Source of the DNA: Paenibacillus sp. JCM 10914
GTDB lineage: Bacteria > Bacillota > Bacilli > Paenibacillales > Paenibacillaceae
Assembly: GCF_001315105.1 (NCBI RefSeq)
Contig: NZ_BAZR01000004.1
Span: 221,405-285,404 of the forward strand
Length of the DNA stretch: 64,000 bases
Direction: 5' to 3'
Shown: positions 11,596 to 18,435 of the stretch, piece by piece
Layout of the letters: the number at the start of each line of letters is the position of its first letter
How positions within the stretch are numbered: position 1 is the first letter of the stretch
The notes under the pieces: model-generated
Database searches by the model: none
Told to the model about the DNA's origin: nothing
What the model saw: the letters and a program-made list of their open reading frames with translations, nothing else
Program-made: the position numbers and the translations under genes

Positions 11596-12114
11596 ATGAG
11601 TAAGAAAAGATCAAAGTTAATAATTGTTGTAGTCCTTATTGGGATGGTAATTTTATATTTATCTGTTCAATTCTATAAAAGCTACATACCATCAGGGATA
11701 TTGTGGAACAATGGAATATCAAGCAGTGACGTGATGTTAGTATCAAAAGAGAATAGCCAATTTCATCATTATTTATATGAAAAAAATAATGAACTAAAAG
11801 GTGTTATTACACTTCAGAAAAAAGGTTCATTCTGGTCGTTATACTATCATGGGACTGGATTTTATCTACAAGAAGAGTCTCCTGATGTAGAACTTGTTAA
11901 AACTTTCTATGGATCATATAAAGATAACAGTCCTACTCATATTCCTGTTTGGGGCGGTCTCGTTAATATAGGTGATGAAAATTCGTTTAGCATACGTTCA
12001 AAGAATAAAGTTCACTCACCAAATCTGGCTGCTGAAGTAGATGGGAAGATATATTTTTTCTTTAGTTCACCGGAAATCACAGGTGAAGACACAATTGAAG
12101 TGACTAAACCGTGA
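11596..12114 (+). CDS. Membrane-anchored extracytoplasmic protein, function unknown
   Basis: 172 aa, AT-rich and intact. Lys/Arg-rich start (MSKKRSKL), one hydrophobic helix at about residues 8-27, then a beta-rich soluble domain with motifs SFWSLYYHGTGFY and PVWGGLVNIGDE. GGAGGTG is 13 nt upstream of the ATG. It is divergent from the secreted 340-aa gene and is the other intact element gene of this composition. An immunity or partner role for the secreted protein is an inference from position. No family recognised. Confidence 0.65.
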   Translation: MSKKRSKLIIVVVLIGMVILYLSVQFYKSYIPSGILWNNGISSSDVMLVSKENSQFHHYLYEKNNELKGVITLQKKGSFWSLYYHGTGFYLQEESPDVELVKTFYGSYKDNSPTHIPVWGGLVNIGDENSFSIRSKNKVHSPNLAAEVDGKIYFFFSSPEITGEDTIEVTKP

Positions 12115-12266
12115 GGAGATAGAGCCTCAGAGGTACTATTTATATAAACACCTAGGATCAATAATAGTTTGATATTTATTTTTCTGTTTTTTTGTAGCAC
12201 GCCTGCCACCTAGTAGATATACGGGGGTAAAAAGGGATATCTAGATAACTATAGGAGGGGCGCAAA

Positions 12267-12481
12267 GATAAGCCGGTCCTTGACAGCAGGAAATTGAATT
12301 GATCGAACAGGCATTGGACGAGTCTTTTTATGAGCATCGCAAAATTAAACTACGTCTGTTTGATGAGTACGAGGATCAGGAACTGACCGGGACAGTCGTA
12401 GTCGTACACACCTATTGACGCGAGATCAAACTGTCCACTGGCGCAGACATCAAGATCAATGACATTATTACAGCTAACTGA
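12267..12481 (+). pseudogene. YolD-like family remnant
   Basis: After a ribosome-binding-like GGAGGGG, the sequence reads DKPVLD, then in another frame EIELIEQALDESFYEHRKIKLRLFDEYEDQELTG, an in-frame TGA at 12416, and REIKLSTGADIKINDII before a stop. This is the YolD-like pattern (EIEQ-helix, then G-x-V and IKLSxGxxIxxxDI strands) found in Bacillales phages beside UvrX polymerases. No start codon and at least two defects, so it is inactive. Confidence 0.55.
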
Positions 12482-12485
12482 ACAC

Positions 12486-12522
12486 AAAAGCCCACCGGAG
12501 TTGATCCCCTGGCAGGCTTTTT
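12486..12522 (+). terminator. Terminator after the YolD-like remnant
   Basis: AAAAGCC (12486-12492) pairs with GGCTTTT (12515-12521), with inner CCGG/CCTGG pairing, and ends in T residues. Confidence 0.6.
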
Positions 12523-12784
12523 AGATCGGAAATTATTATTCCGTTACTTCTAAATGAATTTTCGAGTTGTGCCTTATATTTCGCATAATCTTCGAGACAT
12601 GTCATCCAATTTGTTAATATGAAAAACTAGTCATAATTCAGAGTAGATGTCCCGAAGTTTTGATGTCTTCACTGTTGTCCGTTTTAACAAAAAATAATAC
12701 GAAGAATGAATATACGTAAAACGGACAAACCCACGGTATTTCGAAATTTTCCTTCTATTATACATGCCTAAAAAGCACTAAATA
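12523..12784. other. AT-rich non-coding right flank of the element
   Basis: No ORF supported. It contains an inverted repeat TGTCCGTTTT (about 12677-12686) and AAAACGGACA (about 12717-12726), which resembles TTTTTTGTCCGG near the left end (about 8408-8419). These could be integrase arm-type sites, a guess from position only. Confidence 0.4.
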
Positions 12785-12818
12785 ATCAAGTTCGAGATGG
12801 AAGGTTCCATCGGTTAAC
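12785..12818 (+). repeat. Right attachment-site copy (attR-like), displaced sufB tail
   Basis: Matches 8329-8362 at 31 of 34 positions and encodes the same last residues (EMEGSIG stop) with TCC for Ser. It is not attached to any reading frame start, so it is the original chromosomal sufB end left behind by integration. Confidence 0.85.
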
Positions 12819-12833
12819 TCTTAAACTTTAGCC

Positions 12834-12890
12834 AAAAGAGGTTCCCACGAAATGATGTTAACGCATCATTCTGGGGAACCTCTTTTCTTT
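12834..12890. terminator. Native suf operon terminator, bidirectional
   Basis: AAAAGAGGTTCCC (12834-12846) pairs with GGGAACCTCTTTT (12874-12886), with inner AATGATG/CATCATT pairing. A on one side and T on the other let it act in both directions. It lies 16 bp after the displaced sufB tail and 2 bp before the stop of the convergent HD-GYP gene. Confidence 0.8.
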
Positions 12891-12892
12891 AT

Positions 12893-13939
12893 CTACAATA
12901 AAATTTCGGCAATCGCGACATCGACTTCTTTGGAAAGGTCGACGAAACGCGGACCAACCTGAACGAGAGGACGGAAATAGTCGGAGGGGTGGTTCATGAC
13001 GATGATCCCGGATTCCCCATTCGTTAATTCTACCTTCTTGCCAATAAAGTTCGGCAGCATTTGTTGAATGAAGGCATGCGTTGGTTTGCCGTTCAACTTC
13101 CCGAAGCTAAGGCCGTATAACTCACGCAGTACGGTGAGCAACTGCTGCTTCGATTGGTACACCCGATTTGTGGTCATGGCGCTATATACGTCGGCAACGG
13201 CACAGATGTGAGCATAGGGGTGAATCTGCTCTTCGCGCAGTGCTCTCGGATATCCGCTGCCGTCGTCCCGTTCATGGTGCTGCAGGGCGACGGTGGCCGA
13301 GATCTTGTCATCCATCGATTCGGAGATGATTTCATAGCCATAAATCGTATGAAGCTTTACCGCCTCGAATTCTTCCGGCAAGAGTTTGCCGGGTTTATTC
13401 AGGATATCGCTTGGAATTTTACATTTTCCGATATCATGCAGATAACCGGCAGTTCCAATGTGGTAAGCTTCGTCTGATGCATAGCCCATCCAATTCGCGA
13501 TGTAGTAGCACAGCATGCCAACTTGAATAGAATGCCGATATGTATAGTCGTCTTTACCGTTAAACAGAAGCAGCAGGGATACGACGTCGGAATGCTCATT
13601 CAAGGAGTTGATCAACGGCTGAAAGGAATCATCGACCACAGAGGAATTGAACCGGCCGGTTTCGGCTGCTTCAGAGAATAAGGTCGAACAGCCGTCAAAC
13701 GCCAACTGGAAATGGGGCAGTAAATTGTGATAAGCATCAGATAGGTCCGATTGTGGATCCGTTGTAATTGCAACCTCGCGCTGCACGATTTCGATATAAT
13801 CGATACCGTGTTGTTTCAACTTCGATATATCTTCGCTTCGAATGCTCGTCCCCTTCTTGAGGACATGAAGGCCGCTCTGGTTGTAAGCATCTTGCTGCAT
13901 TTGATCGCCGGGTATCAGGTCTGTGACATGTACTCTCAA
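12893..13939 (-). CDS. HD-GYP domain protein (putative c-di-GMP phosphodiesterase)
   Basis: HD-GYP proteins hydrolyse cyclic di-GMP. The N-terminal ~130 residues resemble the two-strand HVTDLxPGD...GLHVLKKGT region common in Bacillales members. Then RHSIQVGMLCYYI, AGYLHDIGKCKIP (HD motif), HTIYGYEII, QHHERDDGSGYP (GYP motif), ADVYSAMTTNRVY and a C-terminal beta segment GESGIIV. GAGGTG lies 8 nt from TTG 13939 but only 2 nt from ATG 13945, so I prefer the TTG (MRVHVTDL...), 348 aa. All catalytic motifs are present. There is no membrane segment, so it is cytosolic. Confidence 0.85.
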   Translation of the reverse strand: MRVHVTDLIPGDQMQQDAYNQSGLHVLKKGTSIRSEDISKLKQHGIDYIEIVQREVAITTDPQSDLSDAYHNLLPHFQLAFDGCSTLFSEAAETGRFNSSVVDDSFQPLINSLNEHSDVVSLLLLFNGKDDYTYRHSIQVGMLCYYIANWMGYASDEAYHIGTAGYLHDIGKCKIPSDILNKPGKLLPEEFEAVKLHTIYGYEIISESMDDKISATVALQHHERDDGSGYPRALREEQIHPYAHICAVADVYSAMTTNRVYQSKQQLLTVLRELYGLSFGKLNGKPTHAFIQQMLPNFIGKKVELTNGESGIIVMNHPSDYFRPLVQVGPRFVDLSKEVDVAIAEILL

Positions 13940-14023
13940 AATCATTGCACCTCTTGCCCATAATTAAAAGTTTAAAACTATCTTAGCAAGAAAATACTGG
14001 ATTGACAATGACGGAATACAGAC

Positions 14024-14758
14024 TTATTGCCTAGTCACAGGGTCCCAAGGTCCGGTCTGATGACCTTTCCATTCCGAACCATCGTCCCATATCTCTTTTT
14101 TCCAGATGGGAACGGTGCGCTTCAACTGCTCGATTGCATACCGGCTGGCATGATAACAGTCATCGCGATGCGGTGAGGAGACAGCAATGACGACACTCGT
14201 ATCACCAATACCAACGGTGCCGAGGCGGTGAGAGATGGCACACAAGGCTCCATTCCAGCGAGCAGTAATCTCGGTGCAGATTTGATTCATTTCTTTCAAA
14301 GCCATCGGGATATATGCTTCATAGTCCAAGGTTATCGTACGCTGCGCGCCCGTCATTTCCCGGGTCGTTCCGACAAAAGCAAGCGTTGCGCCATGGTTTG
14401 CATGATGAACCTTGGCCATCGTCTGCTCAACCGATAACACATCATGCGTAATTAGACATTGACCATCTTCCGATAAGGCCTGTCTCTGTTCCTCACCTAA
14501 TCCATCTCCTCCGGAAACCGGCGGTATGAGTGCAACTTCATCACCGGGTTGAATAAGCTGGTCAGCCAAGGCATATTCTTGATTGACTGCCACAAAAGCC
14601 ATTTCAAATTGGGATTGCGCATCAGGATAAGCTTCTGATAGAAGCAACTTCAAATCGCCAGCTGCTAGAGGCAGCGTGGGAACGTTAAATGTAAGGAAAG
14701 AGGTGCCGATACGATCGGCAAGCCCGGCAAACAGTAGTATAGAAACAGTTGTCGACAT
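14024..14758 (-). CDS. moaDE: MoaD-MoaE fusion, molybdopterin synthase
   Basis: Molybdopterin synthase converts cyclic pyranopterin monophosphate to molybdopterin, with MoaD carrying the sulfur as a C-terminal thiocarboxylate. Residues 1-84 are a MoaD ubiquitin-like domain ending in LIPPVSGG. Residues ~95-244 are MoaE with AFVGTTREMTG, LDYEAYIPMA, HRLGTVGIGD, AVSSPHRDDC and VPIWKKEIWDDG (catalytic Lys). The Gly-Gly that must be free is internal, so activity needs cleavage after it or another route. MoaX of Mycobacterium is a known fusion of this kind. GAGGTG is 6 nt before ATG 14758. No other moa gene is visible here. Confidence 0.88.
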   Translation of the reverse strand: MSTTVSILLFAGLADRIGTSFLTFNVPTLPLAAGDLKLLLSEAYPDAQSQFEMAFVAVNQEYALADQLIQPGDEVALIPPVSGGDGLGEEQRQALSEDGQCLITHDVLSVEQTMAKVHHANHGATLAFVGTTREMTGAQRTITLDYEAYIPMALKEMNQICTEITARWNGALCAISHRLGTVGIGDTSVVIAVSSPHRDDCYHASRYAIEQLKRTVPIWKKEIWDDGSEWKGHQTGPWDPVTRQ

Positions 14759-14869
14759 GAACATCACCTCGTAATTCTTCTGGGCTACAATATACCATAT
14801 TCTTCGCTAAAATGTTATGCTTGAAAGACCGGTAAAATATCTAGGTAATCCTTGGGAGGGAGCCGCCAG

Positions 14870-16306
14870 ATGCAGATTAATAGCAGCAATAAGAAGCTTA
14901 CCATCTTGTATACGAATGATATTCACAGCCATTTCGATAGGATGAGCAGTGTGGCGGCACTTATTTCCCGGGAAAAGAAGGCAGCTGAAGGTGAAGTCCT
15001 CGTATTGGACATAGGTGATCATATGGATCGAGCGGCCGTTGCAACTGAAGGTTCCATGGGACAGGCCAACGTGGATGTCATCAATCTGACAGGATACGAC
15101 GCCATCACGATTGGCAATAACGAAGGTTTGACCCTTCCCTATGATATTCTTGAGACTGTGTATGCCGGGCTTCAATGTCCGGTGGTTTGCTGCAACATTA
15201 AGGAAACCGAATCGGCTCGCCCGCCCTCATGGATGAAGGAACGTGTTATTTTGGAGAAGAGCGGGTTGCGGATCGGGCTTACGGGTGCTACCGCTGCGTT
15301 CTCGGGGTTCTATCATTTGTTAGGCTGGGAAGCTGAAGAGCCCTTATCGGCAATCCAGGAGCAGGTGCTAAGTCTTCAGGACAGCCGTTGTGATCTCATC
15401 ATCGTCTTGTCTCATTTAGGTTTAAAGACGGATAAATTAATGGCGGAGCAGATCAACGGAATCGATATTATTCTGGGCGGTCATACCCATCATGTACTAG
15501 AGCAGCCTTTGACAATCGGCGATACAACTGTATGTGGTGCAGGTAAGTTCGGTCAATATGTCGGGCGGCTCGTTATGGAGCGTCCTGATTCAGAAGAACC
15601 CTTCACCTGTATCGACGGGAGACTGCTCGCTGTTGATACGAGCCAAATGGAGCCAATTGTTGAGCAAGCAATCATGAAGCACCATGAACTGGCAACGGAA
15701 AGATTAACAGAAGCGGTTGCAATTATTGATCGCGATCTGCCGATTCACTATGAACAGGAGTCGCCATTTGCCAATCTGCTCGCGCAAGCGGTGCTGCACC
15801 ATACGGGTGCTGAGCTTGCTATCGTCAACTCCGGCCAACTGCTTGGTCCATTGCCGGCAGGCGAGATTAGCACGGGGATGCTGCATGCGCTTTGTCCCTC
15901 CCCTATCAATCCCTGCCACGTAAGGTTAAGCGGGGAACATATATATCATGCACTCGAAGAGAGCCTGCTGCAGGAGTTTAATAATAAGAAGATTCTAGGG
16001 TTTGGTTTCCGGGGATATATATTAGGCGCGCTCGCTGTGTCTGGCATTCATGTTCACTACAATCCGGAAGGAACTTCCTATCATAAAATTTCCCGAATCG
16101 ATATTCAGGGAAAGCCGATGGATCGGCAGCAAGAATATGTCGTAGGAACACTCGACATGTTCACATTCAAGATTGGCTATGAAACGCTGGCACAAGGCAA
16201 GGATACGGTATATATGCTGCCCGATTTCATAAGGGATTTGCTTCGCAATGAATTATCACGTCCAGGGTCGCTTGAGGAGACAATGATCCCACGCTGGATA
16301 TCTTGA
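14870..16306 (+). CDS. 5'-nucleotidase/2',3'-cyclic phosphodiesterase family metallophosphatase
   Basis: 478 aa, two-domain UshA/YunD-type enzyme. N-terminal metallophosphatase domain: LYTNDIHSHFDR, LDIGDHMDR, TIGNNEG, LSHLGLKTD, LGGHTHHVLEQP (metal ligands). C-terminal nucleotidase domain from about residue 270: ESPFANLLAQAV, VNSGQLLG, LSGEHIYHALE and RGYILGALAVSG. There is no signal peptide, so it acts in the cytosol like YunD, unlike secreted UshA. ATG 14870 follows GGGAGGGAG. The longer in-frame TTG at 14852 lies inside that site and is rejected. Substrate unknown. Confidence 0.85.
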   Translation: MQINSSNKKLTILYTNDIHSHFDRMSSVAALISREKKAAEGEVLVLDIGDHMDRAAVATEGSMGQANVDVINLTGYDAITIGNNEGLTLPYDILETVYAGLQCPVVCCNIKETESARPPSWMKERVILEKSGLRIGLTGATAAFSGFYHLLGWEAEEPLSAIQEQVLSLQDSRCDLIIVLSHLGLKTDKLMAEQINGIDIILGGHTHHVLEQPLTIGDTTVCGAGKFGQYVGRLVMERPDSEEPFTCIDGRLLAVDTSQMEPIVEQAIMKHHELATERLTEAVAIIDRDLPIHYEQESPFANLLAQAVLHHTGAELAIVNSGQLLGPLPAGEISTGMLHALCPSPINPCHVRLSGEHIYHALEESLLQEFNNKKILGFGFRGYILGALAVSGIHVHYNPEGTSYHKISRIDIQGKPMDRQQEYVVGTLDMFTFKIGYETLAQGKDTVYMLPDFIRDLLRNELSRPGSLEETMIPRWIS

Positions 16307-16322
16307 TACCCCCTACTATCTT

Positions 16323-16357
16323 CCTTTGTCCGAGCATACATATGAGGAGGACAAAGG
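16323..16357 (+). other. Inverted repeat upstream of uppP
   Basis: CCTTTGTCC (16323-16331) and GGACAAAGG (16349-16357) can form a 9-bp stem between the nucleotidase stop and the uppP ribosome binding site. There is no T run, so a simple terminator is unlikely. A regulatory leader hairpin is possible. Confidence 0.4.
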
Positions 16358-16376
16358 TTAAGGAAGGGGATGCAAG

Positions 16377-17201
16377 ATGGACTTTATAACATCCATTATT
16401 TTAGGAATCGTAGAGGGGCTCACGGAGTTCATTCCCGTATCTTCTACCGGGCATATGATTCTGACAGCGAAAGTGCTCGGATATGAGGATCAGTCACCCA
16501 TTATGAAAACTTTCGAGATTGTGATTCAGTTGGGAGCTATTCTTGCCATTGCTATCGTTTATTGGAATCGCATATTAACGCTGCTTGGCTGGAGCCGCAG
16601 CGAACCGCTGTCCCGGGAACCTGCTCGCAGACGCTTAAACTTGCTGCACGTGTTTTTGGGGATTGCGCCGGCGCTGATCGTCGCTTTTTTTGCAAGGGAT
16701 TTTATCAAAGGTCTGTTTAATGCCCATACGGTTCTATATGCCCTTGTAGCGGGCGGGATTTTTATGATATTTGCGGAATGGTACAATAAGCATAAGGTGA
16801 AGGTAACTTCACATGATTTGGATGATTTGACATATAGACAGGCGTTATTGATCGGCGTCTATCAGATTATCTCCGTACTATGGCCGGGCTTTTCCCGTTC
16901 AGGGTCTACGATTTCTGGAGGGATGCTCAGCGGCGTTAGTTATAAGGCATCGGCTGATTTTTCCTTTTTAATCGCGATTCCTATCATGTGCGCTGCTTCC
17001 GGCTATGAGTTGCTTGATTCATACCGAAATTTTACTTCAGATACGATTGGCGTATTTTTGGCCGGATTTATCGTTTCGTTTGTCGTTGCTTATTTTGTCG
17101 TCCTGGCCTTCATGAAGCTCATACAGAAGATACGACTTACTCATTTTGCCATTTACCGGTTTGTTCTTGCCGCTATATTTTGGCTGTTTATCATGCACTA
17201 G
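16377..17201 (+). CDS. uppP: Undecaprenyl-diphosphatase UppP/BacA
   Basis: Integral membrane enzyme that dephosphorylates undecaprenyl pyrophosphate to recycle the cell-wall lipid carrier and gives bacitracin tolerance. 274 aa, standard length, about eight hydrophobic segments. Signature motifs: GIVEGLTEFIPVSSTGHM near the N-terminus (catalytic Glu residues) and LWPGFSRSGSTISGG in the second half (catalytic Arg/Ser). The start follows AAGGAAGGGG at good spacing. Confidence 0.95.
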   Translation: MDFITSIILGIVEGLTEFIPVSSTGHMILTAKVLGYEDQSPIMKTFEIVIQLGAILAIAIVYWNRILTLLGWSRSEPLSREPARRRLNLLHVFLGIAPALIVAFFARDFIKGLFNAHTVLYALVAGGIFMIFAEWYNKHKVKVTSHDLDDLTYRQALLIGVYQIISVLWPGFSRSGSTISGGMLSGVSYKASADFSFLIAIPIMCAASGYELLDSYRNFTSDTIGVFLAGFIVSFVVAYFVVLAFMKLIQKIRLTHFAIYRFVLAAIFWLFIMH

Positions 17202-17319
17202 AGAGTGCAGGTAACGCCTTAAAACAACGAACCGGGCTTCTTCGTATAGCCTCTATGAATAAGGGGCGCTTTAAACATCCCACACAACATGTATGATGAA
17301 TAGCAGAGGAAGTGACGGA

Positions 17320-18404
17320 TTGCGTCTTATACCTACTAAAGCGTTGAAGCCGGGAATGGTTCTGGGTAAAAAAATATACAACAGTGACGGTTTGATCCTG
17401 CTTGCTGATGGCGTGAAATTAACGGATGCCCTAATTCGTCGCCTCGGGGGACTTGAGCTCGGTTATGTATATATCGAAGATGCATTGACGGATGATATCA
17501 ACGTCCCTGAATTGTTGTCCGAAGAGACAAGGCTGGGCGCGATTCGTTCGATTCGAACCAGCTTCAAGAATCTGGAGAGCAAGCCGGAACTCAGGGGAAG
17601 CTTCCATCATCTAGGCAAAACCTTTTCCGGGATGATGGAGTCTATCATCGATGAAATCTCGGATCACGAACAGACGATGGTTCTGTTAACAGATATGAAC
17701 ACCAACGATTATAATTTATATCGGCATTCTCTGAACGTTTGCTTGTACTCCATCGTGCTTGGCGTGTCCTACGGTTATAATCGGGAGGAATTGCGACATT
17801 TAGGGCTTGGAGCCTTGCTGCATGATATTGGCAAGACTCGAATATCGCAGAAGCTGCTGCATTATCCTGGACGGTTGACGGATGAAGAGTTTCGAGAGAT
17901 TCAGAAGCATGCGGAATATGGATTCCAGATCTTGAAGGACGAGCCCAATATCCCGTTATTATCCGCCCATTGCGCACTATCACACCATGAGCGTCTGGAT
18001 GGAAGCGGGTATCCAAGAGGCTTAAAGGGCCGGAAATACCTGAGTACGCCAAGTGGATCGCGATTACGGACTCGTATGACGCAATGACCACACAGCGGGT
18101 ATACAAGCCTGCCTTGCTGCCACATGAAGCCGTAGAAGTTATGTATACCGGATCGGGCACGTTATATGAGCAGAGATATCTTGCTTTATTTCGGGATCGG
18201 GTTGCTATCTACCCGCCCGGCATATCGGTGAAATTGCATACAGGCGAGAGTGGTGTGGTGTCGAGGATTCATGCCCATGTTCCTCATCGTCCGGTTATTC
18301 GAGTGTTAATGGACGCAGAGGGTACTGAGCTGACAACACCGTACGAGCTGGATTTGTCCGAATCCTTAACGATCATGATTGCAGCCATCGCACAAAATAC
18401 GTAG
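17320..18404 (+). CDS. HD-GYP domain protein (frame break near 18031)
   Basis: Second HD-GYP protein of the window. The first frame carries RLIPTKALKPGMVLGKKIY, HSLNVCLYSIVLG, ALLHDIGKTRIS (HD), HAEYGFQIL and SHHERLDGSGYPRGL (GYP), then derails. Restoring one base near 18031 (GGCCGG) gives EIPEYAKWIAITDSYDAMTTQRVY, continuing to a normal C-terminus with PPGISVKLHTGESG at 18404. TTG 17320 follows GAGGAAG by 7 nt and gives the family-typical start. ATG 17293 has no ribosome binding site. About 361 aa restored. All catalytic residues are present. Confidence 0.82.
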
Positions 18405-18435
18405 CTTGACATGTAATTCCTAAGGAGGTTGACCC

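Larger units (their letters stand above)
8350..12805. mobile_element. Decayed phage-derived integrative element in the 3' end of sufB
   Basis: About 4.46 kb lies between two copies of a 34-bp sequence (31 of 34 identical). The left copy is the sufB 3' end. The right copy is a free-standing sufB tail followed by the likely native suf terminator. Adjacent to the left end, on the minus strand, is a broken tyrosine integrase, as expected for site-specific insertion into a gene end. Other contents are fragments of phage-type genes, several small proteins and two intact AT-rich genes. The serine codon difference places the crossover in the shared 21 bp (8329-8349 / 12785-12805) or at its edge. The remnant cannot move by itself because its integrase is broken. 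Confidence 0.85.

Noticed and set aside
8459..12784. Defence system or CRISPR in the island
   Set aside because: No nuclease, helicase, reverse transcriptase or spaced repeats were seen; recognisable genes are phage remnants plus unknown secreted and membrane proteins.
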